Assembly (NCBI GenBank): GCA_022497145.1
Contig: MU385883.1
Location: forward strand, 62,001 to 126,000
From: Rostrohypoxylon terebratum
Lineage: Eukaryota; Ascomycota; Sordariomycetes; Xylariales; Hypoxylaceae
Length of the DNA stretch: 64,000 nt
Direction of reading: 5' to 3'
Within the stretch, counting starts at the first letter, position 1, and each line of letters opens with the position of its first letter. The notes under the pieces are model-generated. The model worked only from the letters and a program-made list of their open reading frames with translations. It ran no database searches and was not told where the DNA came from. This document shows positions 46,110 to 58,081 of the stretch, piece by piece. Position numbers and translations under genes: made by a program.

Positions 46110-49100
46110 ATGGCATCCTCTTCTCCCGCCGTTAATAATCCCAACCCCCAGAACATCAGTGCCCTCCTGGCCAGGATGTCAGATGCCGACCCTGATTATC
46201 GGTTCATGTCCCTAAACGACTTACACCAGCTCCTCACCAAGCAGAAGGCGGAGTTCTTAGTCCATGATTATGGCACTTCGTCACGTATTATGGATAGCGT
46301 CATCACACATCTAGACGATCAAAATGGGGAGGTACAAAATTTGGCAGTCAAATGGTATGTACGGAGCTCAACACCTTGGCATGAGCTGCTAATGACTCTT
46401 GAATCCTAGCATCGGCCCATTAGTGACTAAGATCCCCATTGCAGCTCTTTCGACCATGTTGGACAAGCTCTGCACGATGGAAATCAAGCACGCAGTCGAC
46501 AATTCTATTCAGTCCACAGCACTTCGTAACGCTATATCATCACTGCCCAGACCTGTGCGAGGCGTTACTCCTTCTCAAGATGTGATGCAAATCTACACGG
46601 TCATTAGCCGAGCTCTTATTCCACGAATACTGGGCGTCTCAACTTTAGACCATCCAACCGGCGGCACGCGCGGAATACTCGACAAAAACGGAGATCCGGA
46701 TTCTGAAGCTGTTGATGTACTAATTGAGGTGGTGAGATGCTTTGGACCTTTACTGCAGCCCCTAGAGGTTGAGAAATTACAAGATGTCGTAGTTCAAGTG
46801 TTAGAGAGACCCTCTACGACGTCACCCACCAAGAAACGAGCGGTCGTGGCGCTTGCTATGCTAGCGCCTTACCTCACGACCGAGATTCTCGATGGATTTG
46901 TTGCAAAGCTTCAGAAAACCCTCCAACAGCCCAAGATCAACCCGGTCATACGCCGTCTATACATCTCCATTATGGGTTCACTTGCCCGATCAATCCCTCA
47001 TAAGTTTGGAGGTTATTTACCACAGCTAGTCGAATTCGTTCTGTCTCCCTTAAGTCAAGACGAGTTTCAGAGCCGGCTCGATGCCCTCCACGAGGGCAAT
47101 GACGAGTTACATCCCGATTTCAACGAGATCAGCGAGACCGCTTTGGTGGCGCTTGAATCATTCCTTACCTCGTGTGGCTTGCAGATGAAGGACTACACTG
47201 ATAGAGTCATCGCTGCGTGTCTTCGCTACCTAAAATATGACCCGAATTATGCAGTTGACGAAGACGAAGAAATGGATGAGAACCAAGGGTCTGATGAGGA
47301 GGAGGAGGATGACGAAGAGGACGAATTTGAAGATGACATTGGGTTCGATGACGACGACGATCCTAGCTGGAAAGTCCGCAGATGTGCTGCTAAGGCGTTG
47401 TATACCCTTGTCTCGATGCGCAGCGCCGACTTACTAGAGAAGGGGACGCTGTACAATGACATTGCTTCCCCACTAGTCAAGTGTTTCGATGAGCGAGAAG
47501 AAAGTGTCCGACTTGAAATCATTAGCACTATGTCTTTGCTAATTCGCAAAACCGGTGAAGGTGTAATCCAAGCCATCTCGGCTGATGAGGAGCTCATCCC
47601 TTCTCTTGGGGAGAACCGAAAACGCCGAAGGCAGAGCAGCGGCGGTTTCGCATACACCAATAAGGCACCCTACCTTGGAGCAACTGGGCTTACCTCGCCC
47701 ACTCACGATTCAGTACCGCCCACTGGACCGCGCGCCGATCTTCAAAAGCTCACTCCACAAATCGTCAAAGCGTCCACGAAGCTACTAAAAGGCAAACAGA
47801 TTGCTACCAAGCAAGCAATCATCAATCTGCTGGATGATCTCATTGCGGTGCAGAATGGTGGCTTGGCCGACTATTTCGACCAGGTAATGCAACCAATAAT
47901 CGATGTTACGAAGGGTGTGACGGCAGGTGCAAGTTCGACGTCAATGACTTTGTCGGGTACCGCCTCGGCTACTGCTACTACACTAAGAGTGGCAGTCCTT
48001 CATTTCGCAAGTGACATCGTCAAGACGCACTCCTCGAGTCTGTTCCATAACTACCTTGAGAGCATGGTCGCCGGGGTTGTCTCTGCCGTTCGTGATCGAT
48101 TCTACAAGATTTCGAGCGAGGCCATCCGTACAGCGGAAGAGCTGGTTAAGGCCATAACTCCTCCCAGGGCTAGACTTACAACCTCAAAGTTCAAGCCACA
48201 ATTGCAGAAGCTATACGACATCATATTAGATCGTGCTTCAGCAGCTGATGCTGACGCCGAAGTGCGGCAGAAGGCTATTCAAGCACTTGGGACACTCATC
48301 TCGAGAACATCGACATCAGATGGAATCTCTTTGATTCCTAACGACAAGCGCCAAGGTGCGTTGAATTTGCTACTGGACCGCTTGCGGAATGAAACGACGC
48401 GTCTATACGCCGTGCGAGCAATCGATAACATTGCAGCTCACTCGTCGACTCCCGGAAGTCTCGAGCCGGCATGGATAGAGAATGTGACTTTGGAGCTCTG
48501 CGGTCAATTACGAAAGTCAAACCGTGTTCTCCGAAGCTCTTGCATCCAAGCATTGCAACACCTAATCCTTAGCCCGGTCATCAAGGGTCAGATCCAAGCC
48601 GCCACTGCCAGTGATATCGTAGCGTCCATCCTACCTGTCATTACTGCAAACGATGCTTATTTGTTGAGTCCTGCCTTGATAGTCGTTTCTCAGCTACAAT
48701 TAGAACACCCTCAGATAGTATCTTCGGCAAGTTTCATCGAGACCGTGTGTGAACTTCTCAAGAAGAATATCGGCGGCTTAGCGCTGGAGTCTTTGGTTAC
48801 CCTCGTGTCTAGTGTCGGCACAAGTGGTATGGGAAAGCCACTGATGGAAGGCGTTCTACGGGTCGGTGTTGCGGGAGACCCGACTGTAGTTGGAAAAGTT
48901 GCTGGAGCACTCTTCGTCTCAAGCGGCGGTCAGGTGGGTGTGAGCGTCGACAGTTTCATTGACGAACTCAATAATTCTAGCAAATTGACGCCTCCCGACA
49001 CTGCTCGACAAAGTCTTGCGTTGGCCATTTTAGGAGAAATTGGATTGAGACTTGGGCCGAATTCTCGCCTTCAGCCAAGCATTTTCCTAGAGCAATTCCA

Positions 49101-50350
49101 TGAAGAGCCGGACAAGGTGTCGGTCTCTGCTGCTGTTGCTTTGGGTCGTGCAGGTGCTGGGAATATGCCCGAGTTCCTACCAATTATCTTGAATACAATC
49201 AAGAAGCCGGGTAGCCAGCAGTATCTGCTTCTCCAGTCCATCCGGGAAATTTTACATCAAGTTGTGACGTCATCGGCTGATATTAGTCCTTACGAGAGTG
49301 AGATTTGGGGGTTATTGTTTACGGCATCTCAGACAGAAGACAACCGGGCCATTTGTGCAGAGTGTATTGGAAGACTGGCTATAATGGAACCCAAGACCTA
49401 CATTCCGAAATTACAAGTAAGTTTTCGCGCCCCTGTTGTTGAACCAACGCTGACTTTGATAGCAATTGTTGGGAGACAAATCACCGGTATTCAGAGGCGT
49501 GGCCGTACAAGCGCTCCGATACACGTTGCCAGACAGCGACGAATCGTTCGATCTCATGTTGAAGCCCGTGCTAGTTGAAATGCTCCTAAGAGTGCTGAAG
49601 GATGAGGACATGGACATCCGTCGCATCGGCATGACGGCATTGAATTCAGCAGCTCATAACAAACCCGACCTAATCCTACCACACCTCGGCGAATTAATAC
49701 CCTATGTCATAACTGAATCCATCATTAAGCCGGAGCTCATCCACGAGGTTCAGATGGGACCGTTCAAACACCTCGTGGACGACGGATTAGAGGTTCGCAA
49801 GGTAAGCTCAAGCCCATTCTCAAGAATTCCAACTTGCACAGGGTATGTTACTGATTCATATATACAGAGCGCGTATGAGACACTGTATGCTTTGATGGAG
49901 ACGGCATTCTCTCGCATCAGCTCACTAGAGTTCTACGACCGAATTATCGCTGGCCTCAACGACGAGAACGATATCAGGTCTCTTTGCAATCTCATGCTTA
50001 GCAAGCTAATCGTTATTGATCCGGAAGAAACAACTCGTCGCCTTGACACAGTGGCGGAGTGTTACAGAAAGACTTTATCCACTAAGCTTAGAGACGGTGC
50101 GGTGAAGCAGGAGATTGAGAAGCAAGAAGAAGCTATCAAGAGCGTGTTGCGCGTGACTCTCCTGCTTGTGGAGAAGACCAAGACTACGCTACCGGGAGTT
50201 GCCGGACCCGGTAACGCGGGTCAAGCTCAGGTACAACAGTCGGTGCAAAATCCCGTGTGGCAGCAGTACTGGGAATGGGTCAACAAGGACTTTGAGCGTC
50301 AGATTAAGATGCTGCGAGAAGAGAATAAAGAGATGGGCATGGGTATGTGA
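46110..50350 (+). CDS. CAND1: cullin-associated NEDD8-dissociated protein 1, 1357 aa
   Basis: HEAT-repeat exchange factor that wraps around non-neddylated cullin-RING ligases and swaps their substrate receptors. Four exons: 46110-46354, 46410-49416, 49463-49801 and 49868-50350. Joins give AVK/C/IGPLVTKIP, IPKLQ/QLLGDKSP and VRK/SAYETLYAL. Sequence hallmarks are the N-terminal ISALLARMSDADPDYRFMSL, LNDLHQLL and HLDDQNGEVQNLAVKCIGPL. The C-terminal repeats have PVFRGVAVQALRYTL and DEDMDIRRIGMTALNSAAHN. A C-terminal tail follows with DFERQIKMLREENKEM. An acidic stretch (about 364-400, runs of Glu and Asp) precedes DPSWKVRRCAAKAL; acidic loops here occur in the family. The length fits fungal CAND1. 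It is cytosolic and nuclear with no targeting signal. Confidence 0.94.
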
Positions 50351-51373
50351 AGTGCGCAAGGGTTTTGGCCTTGAGAGATGGTTGCGAACCAAGGCACTGC
50401 CACTTCAACAAACACAAGCCACCACCAGCTGATTCGCCTGAAGACATACCCTCTTGACCATTCAATCTTAGCTAGGTAGGCAATCGCGCACGTACTGCGA
50501 AGCATACCAAAGAAAGAAATTCATAGGATCAGTACATACAATACGTATTTGTTGATAACTGTAAGAAAAAAAAAGTTCCCTCTCGATTTATTGATGTGCT
50601 ACGATGGATCGATGGATCGTGAAGGGATAGAAGTGGATGTTTACCTAAGTCGGAAGCAAACAGAGCTGCTATAACCATGCCAGATTAGACCAATTAGACC
50701 GGCAAACTAGTACAGATCGGTTTCCATGACGTCGATAAAAGGTAAAGCTCGATGAAGATGGCTCTGTCTTGTACCGGGATCTTGTACCGGGATGCCGGGG
50801 AAGAGCCCCACACAAGCTCCGATTATACTTCCATTGTGCTTAGTTAGAACTTAGTACTACTAATATGAATGATGGATAATAATGAATAAATATTTGGAGA
50901 TCGAGAAGGAGCAGGATCGGAGCGATTGACGCGAGAAATATCTAAATATACCTCACTTAAGGTTAAATATCGTCATTTAAACCTCGTCTTCTCCAGCTAT
51001 CGTCAACTTCCCTCTCGGCAGGTTCTCAGCAGGCTCTATTCCCGGAATACTACGACGGAATACCTCGGTATATGTGGTAGCATGTATGTTGTATGTTGAA
51101 TTTTTGTATACATGTAGGGAAAAAAAAGTAACGCATATCGTGGAGCTGGGCCAACTTACATAAACAGAGACATCTGCATTCTTCTGTACCGAGCGCATGC
51201 ATTACACATTACACGCACATCCACATCCGTTGGAATCCTGCAATCCATTACAGTTCGACTCTAGAGCCATCCCTGAGCTGCCACGGTGCAATTGACTTAC
51301 CCTCCTACACCTCTCTATCTTCCTAATCGTCGGTTAGCACAATATAAGCTAGACGTAGAAGAGAGTGGTAATC
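50351..51373. other. spacer between CAND1 and the Ser/Glu-rich gene
   Basis: No gene is seen. The first few hundred bases are the CAND1 3' region, with an A-rich run at about 50565-50573. The last 100 bases presumably hold the next promoter. Confidence 0.55.
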
Positions 51374-52274
51374 ATGTCGACATCTCGTATATTCACTTCA
51401 GGCGTACGCGCCATCACTAGACGAGCTGCGCAAACACCTACGAGCCGGCAATCAGCTATGCGCTCAGTTGCTCGAAGAGGGTACGCGAGCGGCCACCCTG
51501 GTAGCGCGGGTGCAGAGAAAACGAGCGACATGCCATGGTGAGTTTTGAGTTTCTTCCCTTCCATCCCTTCGTCTGCGCCCTGCAGACGGAAGTAAGCAAT
51601 CGGGAAGAGAGCGAGAGAGAGAGTCAGCAGACCAATTGGAGAAAGAGGAAAGGATTGGAGTCGCCCCGATCGTATGTTTCGGCAAAGCAGTGCGGAATCG
51701 ACAAGCTGACGTGTCGAATTTCGCGAATCACTCTAGGCTCATCGGCTCTGTCGTCTTCACAATCCCAGCCTTAGCATGGCTGTACTCCGGGTCGTCCCAG
51801 AAACCCGCCGCCCACAGGTCTTCGCACGGCCCCTCCCACGGCGCATCTTCTGACCACGGTTCCGAACCCCAATCCGAATCAGAGTCCGGCGCCGAGACGC
51901 CAGACTCTTCCTCGTCTTCAAACTCCGAATCCGAATCCGAATCCTCAGATTCTAAATCAGAGCCCGAAACTCCCCCACCAACCCCCTCGTCCGACTCGGA
52001 CAGCAAGCCCTCCTCCGAATCCGAATCCAAATCCAAACCCACAGCCGCCAACTCGCAGCTCCCTCCCCCCGCAGCGGACAACACAGACATGTCCGTCGAC
52101 CCAGAGGGCAAGAAGGCCTCGCACGAGGACTACAAGCAGATGATCCGGGACAAGGACACGCGCAAAGCGACGAGCTCGAGCGACGTGCCCAGCAAGCGGA
52201 CCGCGGGCGAGCACCCGCGCGAGGACCCGCAGCAGGGCGAGGGCGAGGCCGTCAAGAAGGGCGGGCCGGAGTAG
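51374..52274 (+). CDS. mitochondrial-type single-pass protein with Ser/Glu repeats, 233 aa
   Basis: Two exons: 51374-51537 and 51737-52274, joined as DMP/W/LIGSVVFTIPALAWLY across a 199-base intron that starts GTGAGT and ends CTCTAG. The first 40 residues are basic and lack acidic residues (MSTSRIFTSGVRAITRRAAQ, then a VARRGYAS cleavage-like site), a mitochondrial presequence by appearance. One hydrophobic segment covers about 55-71. Residues 85-165 are a disordered region of Ser-Glu and Ser-Asp repeats with Pro (SESESGAE, SSSSNSESES). The C-terminal 60 residues are charged, with SHEDYKQMIRDKDTRKATSS and an end in KKGGPE. I take it as an inner-membrane protein with a hydrophilic tail. The family is familiar in filamentous fungi but I cannot name a function. 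Confidence 0.78.
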
Positions 52275-53730
52275 ACGCTTCTCTTTCCCGCGCCCCTTTA
52301 CCTACCCACCTACCCACCCACTCACCTACCTACTCGAATTACCTACCTAGGACAACCTACTGGTTATCCTACCTATTTACCACATCACCGTCACCCGCTA
52401 AAGGCGAGAGAGCTCCCAGGCCCAGTCGAACGGAAGAGGAGAAGTGTACAATCACGAAAAATGCATGCATGGAATGGCGGTTTCGCGCTACAGGGCAAAA
52501 AATAAGAGGGATAACGGAGTTGAAAGGAAAAATCGAATATTTGCTCGCATGTCCATGTATCTTAGTAGAAATGTGACGATAATAAGCATCTAATGAATAG
52601 ACAAATCCCTACTCGCATACATATATATGACATATGTACGTACATACCTCTATCCGAGCCTGAGCACGACGACGTTTGGGTATCAAGCCCCATACATAGA
52701 TCGGGCATTATAGGATCCACCTACCTTATCATCGCTACATATACACGGATAGCGGCGCATATACCCAAGAGATCGGGATGAGGGGTATGGACAAATCGCG
52801 GAGACGCAGTCACGTTAATTATCAATTAGTGCGGAGAAATAATATGCTTTTCATCAGTCTTGATTTCTCTTCTTCTGCTTCTGACAGCTACTCGGTGGTA
52901 GTGGGAATAGTTGCGTGGTCATTCGCCTCGTCTCTTTCGTCCCTCTCCGACTCGGCATCGATTAAACCATGCAACCATTCGCAAAGACGTGGATTTTGTG
53001 TGAGTGTATGATTTAGGTGTGGGTATGATTTGTGTGGGAGGTTGGTGAAAAGCGCAAGGCTAAAACACCGTTGGGGAAAATGAACGCGCCAACATCAACG
53101 TTGCGTGTGAGATGACGAGTAATTACACCAATACATTGTCCCTGGTACCTCACCCCCTGAGGACCACCTAGGGGACAGAAAAAACAAGTGGATGTGAAAA
53201 GGCAAAAATTCCAAATTCGGATTCAGTAGTCAGTAGTGTTGGTCGATGGGCAAAAGGTCCCTCGTTTCAGTGATTCATCGTCGAGCCATGCTGCCCAGAA
53301 AATCATCCCCTTTCGTTTCCGAAATCGTCCATGTACTCCTGAATGCGAGACTATGTTGTAAACCCCAGTGCAGATGGAAATCGTCTAGCGACGTCTCAGA
53401 CAAAGGAAATATCTAAAAGGGCTCTTGACGATTTGGATGGTGGTGTGCCAGCTAACCGGGGAGATGGGTGCCAATGCCTAGAGCATTTATTGATTGATTG
53501 ATGAGTAGTCCAGTTGATGTCAAGAACGAGCCTCAGCCAAGGAGGCAAAGCAATGACAAGTGTCGGTTCTCAAACGAAATAGGATTAGTATCTTTCGTAA
53601 CGGCCGTTCAACGTCATAAATGTGCGTCAGAGTGTTATGAATCGGAAGTACGCAATCAAGCTGCATATTAAAGCATAGTGTAAAACGGCCGATTCGTATA
53701 AAACCTCCGAAGATTGGGCTGAGCCGGCGT
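52275..53730. other. spacer between convergent Ser/Glu-rich gene and SPG1
   Basis: No gene seen. A TACC-rich repeat lies at 52299-52377. The rest is presumably the 3' regions of both genes plus non-coding sequence. Small frames such as 52593-53011 have no domain. Confidence 0.5.
52299..52377 (+). repeat. (CCTACCCA)/(CCTACCTA) repeat tract
   Basis: Tandem degenerate CCTACCCAC and CCTACCTAGG units immediately downstream of a stop codon. They belong to the dispersed TAGGTA family seen across the window. Confidence 0.75.
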
Positions 53731-54895
53731 CTAAACCGACTGGTAGAGTAAGAGGGGCTCGCCGACATTCTCGATCTCGGGTATTGTACACTTGAGATCA
53801 AATGCCTTGGATAGAACGATCTTAAAGATCTATGCAAGATTAGTCAGCATATCACCACTTCATTCAAGACAGGGGAGGAAGGTCTCGATAGGGGTGCGTA
53901 ACTAACCTTCTGGACATTGATGCTATGACTGGTACTGCTGAAGATAAGAGCAGCCCGCATAGCTTTAGCGAATCGCTTGGCCTGAATTCATTGTTAGCCG
54001 TGAGCTTTTATAAACATGTGCGCAGTCGACTTACCTGGTTTGAAATCTCTTCCTGATCCTCGCGGGGGAAGTTGACGAAGTGATCGTACTTGGTGCCAAC
54101 CAAGATGGGAATAGCAGTCTTGTTGAAGCCACGTCCTTGCCGGTACCACTCCTTGATGCTGTTGAGAGTGCTCTTGCGCGTTAGATCGAACATGAATAGG
54201 ATGGCGACCGCGTCGTTGCAAACGAGCGGTAGCATATTAACAAATTCTCGTTGACCACCCAAGTCCCAGATGCTGAATGTGATTTCAGTGTTGCGAATAC
54301 TGATGGTCTTCTCCATGAAGTTGACGCCTAGTGTTTGGATGTAATCCTCGTCCCAGCTACCCTCAACATATTTCACCATCAAGGAAGTCTTGCCAATCTG
54401 CGCATCGCCTACCATGCCAACCTTGATCACAACGTGGTTACGCGTATTGCGATCCGCACCGTTGCCGTTGCCGTTGCTCTCTCGCGAGGCATGTTCGCTG
54501 TAATGTCGCTCGCCGGTAGGGGACATGGATGATGCAGGTCTTCCGATGGGTTGCTGAGGGGGGGTGTCGTACTGTTGAGCTTCATACTGAGGGCTAGGTT
54601 CGACCTCGTCGGGTTGCGAGATGTGGACGTTAGCTAGACCTTGGTCAAGGGACTGCGACTGGCGATGGTATGGCTCATGGCTGCCCAACTCACCCGCCAG
54701 ATGAGTTGTCCCTTCGATACCGCCGAGAGTATCCTCGAGGGTATCGTGGGTATCGTGGATATCGTGGGGAGCGCGCGGGGGTGCGGGCGGCGTCGCAGTA
54801 AAAGGATCTTGATCCATTGTATCTAAGGCGTCGTGGAATTGGGCTCCAGACCCTGTTGAAAGTGTTGACGAATCCACGTTGAGAGGTATTGACAA
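53731..54895 (-). CDS. SPG1: septum-promoting GTPase Spg1/Tem1, 344 aa
   Basis: Ras-superfamily GTPase at the top of the septation initiation / mitotic exit network, acting at spindle pole bodies. Three exons on the minus strand: 54895-54035, 53981-53907 and 53829-53731, joining ISNQ/AKRFAKAM and NVQK/IFKIVLS. The GTPase domain starts near 156: G1 GDAQIGKTS (163-171), switch I with Thr188 in YIQTLGVNF, G3 WDLGGQ (210-215), G4 GTKYD (267-271) and G5 region AALIFSSTSH. The end LLLYQSV lacks a CAAX box, as in Spg1/Tem1. A 150-residue N-terminal extension is acidic and rich in Pro, Gln, His and Asp (HDIHDTHDTLED) and probably disordered; extensions of this kind occur in filamentous fungi. The long upstream region carries tandem repeats. 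Confidence 0.94.
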
Positions 54896-55271
54896 AGAGG
54901 GGTATGATATGTGGTAACCGGTCGTAATAATTCAGTCGTAAGGAATGTAGAAGAAGTTTGGGGCAGACGACGAGAAGATCTCAGTTTAGCCCCGTATGTC
55001 CGACTTCATTGGATTGTCTTGGAATGAGGGAGGACTCCGATCGAACGAGGGATGTCCGGTGCGATTCAGTGAGCGTCTGTGAGTTGAGGAGCAGCGTCAG
55101 CGTCAGCGTCGGTGCCAATGTGAATTGATGCCGATACACATCTATGATTAGTACGGGTATGGGTATGGGTATGTACTATGGGGAGACTGATATTGGCTGC
55201 CAACTCATAAAAGGTTAGGCTGCTGATCTGGGGAGGTAGCTGGAGATGCAGATGCAGCTACTGCGTACAGA

Positions 55272-55342
55272 TGCAGCTATGGTCTGCTATGGTCTGCTAT
55301 GGTATGGGTATGGGTATGTGTGCTATGTGTGCTATGTGTATG
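55272..55342 (+). repeat. tandem GCTATGGTCT / GGGTAT / GCTATGTGT array
   Basis: Three adjoining degenerate arrays: GGTCTGCTAT units, then GGGTAT units, then GTGCTATGT units. They lie 380-450 bases upstream of the SPG1 start; a related GGGTAT array sits at 55155-55173. Confidence 0.8.
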
Positions 55343-56007
55343 AATATGGAGATGAGTAATGGGGATAGCGTGTATGTATCCGGACCTTATGGGAAAAGGG
55401 AGGACGGTGACGATGCCATGAAATTTGGGTACAGGAATGGCGACGACCAAGATTGGCTCGTTACATGACAAATGAAGACGAGACCTGAGAGACTCGAGAC
55501 CCAAATTTGGTTTGGGTAGGAATTGTAGAATATTTTGTGTATATTTTGTTCATACATACCTCTCGTACCTTCTGAAGCGACCCGTTAACAAGGTCTTGAC
55601 GTCCAACGACCTGAGTGATGGATGGAGCACGGTTGAACTGGAAGTTCGTAAAAGTTGGCCAAGTCAGAAATTGGACCTTGACTTTTGATGATGCGGGATA
55701 CTAAGTACCGGGTGATGTTACGGGTGGAACTTTAGGTATTGTACAATACGAAATACCTAGCCTTAGTACCTGCCCGCTGTACGTGATTGAGGGGCTTAGA
55801 GTGAACTATAAAAGTTCTAAGGTTTAGGGACTTTTAGCCCTTGGGTGCGTTAAGACGTTAAGACGGCTGTCCAGGTGGGATGGTGGGTTAATTACCGTAA
55901 TACCCGTGGACACGACACTACAAATGGAAGCAGCGTCTACAAATCTGTAGTGCACGAGATGGAAGTTACCATCAATAAAATGGATTCAACCATTTGCTTT
56001 CACCTTC

Positions 56008-56040
56008 CTCTTTTCTTTTCTTTTCTTTTCTTTTTTTTTT
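56008..56040 (+). repeat. (TTTTC)n pyrimidine tract
   Basis: Four to five TTTTC units followed by a T run, in the spacer upstream of GCV3. Confidence 0.85.
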
Positions 56041-57057
56041 GCTTTGCTTCATCAAACCTTGTATCACGTACCTCAATTTCACCACGTATTGGAGAAGAGA
56101 ATGGAGGACCCAGCTGGCAATCGCGAATCTGAAGCGGCTACATGAATTCAACACTAACGACGGTTGACGAATAGGATGCCGAGAAATGGGAAACGGATCG
56201 AAGTCAATCAACTCGTCGAAACGCGACGCGAGCTATGCAAACGACATTTCGCGATAGGAAACACGAAATTTCTTTCTTCATTATTACTGCGACGTTATAT
56301 GATTCTGGCTTTGATTTGGATTTTGTCATGGCCAGTTCTTCCACTAGAAGTCTTTGGATAGACGTCTGTGAGATCTTAGTCCATTCGATTGTCAGCATAC
56401 AAATAGATGTTGTTGCGTTGTTGACGTTGTTTATTATAATTGGCGGTCCGGACAAATTGTTTTTCTCTGCGTTGTTGATGTTGATGCACTGATGCAGGCT
56501 GCAAATGCAACCGTATATGACGGTACGTACCTACCTATTAATGTAGTCGTACTATGTACTAGGTAGTACTTCAATGTTGCCAGTAAACCAATCGGCATTG
56601 AGCATCGAATTAACCAATGATAGTTAGACCCGGGTAAGTACTAAGTACTGAGTATCTCTAGATATGCTTATAATGGTGTCTCTTATCAATTGAGTCTTGA
56701 ATGCCATCCGGAGTTTCATCATGGCGCGGGGCTAATTCAAATTCACTAATTGGTCAGGATTGTGACCGGGTTCTACCGAGAACTTCCAGGTCACGCACTG
56801 TCTAGCTCTATGGCTACTGCACTATTCTATACAGTGCAAACTCATTCATCGGGTGACTTTTCGGCCTCGAGCTCTAGAAAATCGTACCAGTCTTAACAAT
56901 TTGATGTACCTGCGGAATAGTGGTATCATAGATACGATAATCCTGATAAGTCGCACACAAAGCTTCGAGAAAGAAAAGCTTCACCGAAACTGCCGTCTAC
57001 CAATTTTTCTTTCTTTTCCTAACGCCCTCACACACCACCTCCTCTCTACCCTCAACA

Positions 57058-57696
57058 ATGGCATCAATCGCCCGATGCCTTCGGGCAGCTCGACCGTCGA
57101 CACTCTCTCGACTAGCACAGACGACGCCCCTCACACGATCCAATTGGCAACCGGCGTCGCTACGAGCATTCTCTGCCACCACGATAAGTAAGCTCTCCGA
57201 TGTCGCCAACAACATCTCGCTCCCCCCAAATTGCTTACTCCCACGTCTCGAATACCTTTGAATGGGCCACTGACCATATTTTCGCATCGCAGGGGATGCC
57301 CGCAGATACACAAAAGACCATGAATGGATCGACCTGAACTTGAACAAGAAGGAGGGCGTGATCGGCATCTCGGAGTACGCCGCCGAGGAGCTAGGCGACG
57401 TCGTGTACGTCGAGCTGCCTGAGGAAGGCAAGGTGGTGAGCGCGGGCGATGCCATCGGCGCCGTCGAGTCCGTGAAGAGCGCCGCCGACATCAACTCCCC
57501 CATCGCGTGCAAGATCACCAGCATCAACCTGACCCTAGAGGAGAAGCCGGGCACCATCAACCAGGTTCCGGAGGACGACTCGGCCGGCGGCGGGTGGATC
57601 GCGAAGGTGACCGTCGACGAGCAGGGTATCAAGGACTTCGAAGCTCTCATGGAGCTTGAGGAGTACAAGGCATTCACCGGCTCGGAGGACCACTAA
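57058..57696 (+). CDS. GCV3: glycine cleavage system H protein, mitochondrial, 177 aa
   Basis: Lipoyl-bearing shuttle of the mitochondrial glycine cleavage system; it carries the aminomethyl group from the P protein to the T protein. Two exons: 57058-57187 and 57293-57696, joined as ATTI/R/DARRYTKDHEW. The first 43 residues are a mitochondrial presequence (MASIARCLRAARPSTLSRLA, no acidic residue). The mature domain has KDHEWIDLN, IGISEYAAEELGDVVYVELP and the lipoylation site VESVKSA with Lys105. It ends in an acidic segment GIKDFEALMELEEYKAF. Length and motif order are normal. It faces HEM3 tail to tail, with 385 bases between stop codons. Confidence 0.96.
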
Positions 57697-58081
57697 ACTC
57701 GGAACCCACTCACCGAGAAGCCACGGAGTCTCGATAGTACGAAGATGTTAAGAAGTAGAGAAAAGTCAAGAGTTTTATTTTTGGCTGTGGGGTAAGGGGG
57801 GACAGGTGTTCACTGGAAATGGAAATAAATGGCATTCAACAACCGACGAGTGGGAGAGAGAGAACGGGCTCAACCTTGTATCATAAACTCGTTTGGGGTA
57901 TTCTCATGATCATGGCGAAATCCTTCCGCGGAGGCTCTAGCTAGAGTTACATAAAGTATCTAGATGGGTGGCTAGTAAAGTCTATAAAGCATCATCCCAA
58001 CCATTTTTACTCCATTCTTCTCTTTTTTTCTTAGCCCAATTCATGTCTAGATTTTTCTTTTCTTGTTCGGTCATGCTGCTT
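57697..58081. other. spacer between convergent GCV3 and HEM3
   Basis: About 385 bases shared by two 3' ends. AATAAA is present at 57825-57830. No other feature is seen. Confidence 0.6.

Larger units (their letters stand above)
54896..57057. other. spacer between divergent SPG1 and GCV3
   Basis: About 2.1 kb with the promoters of two divergent genes. It contains ATGGGT-type repeats at 55155-55173 and 55272-55342, a (TTTTC)n pyrimidine tract at 56008-56040 and TAGGTA-type motifs near 56525-56580. No gene is seen. Confidence 0.55.
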
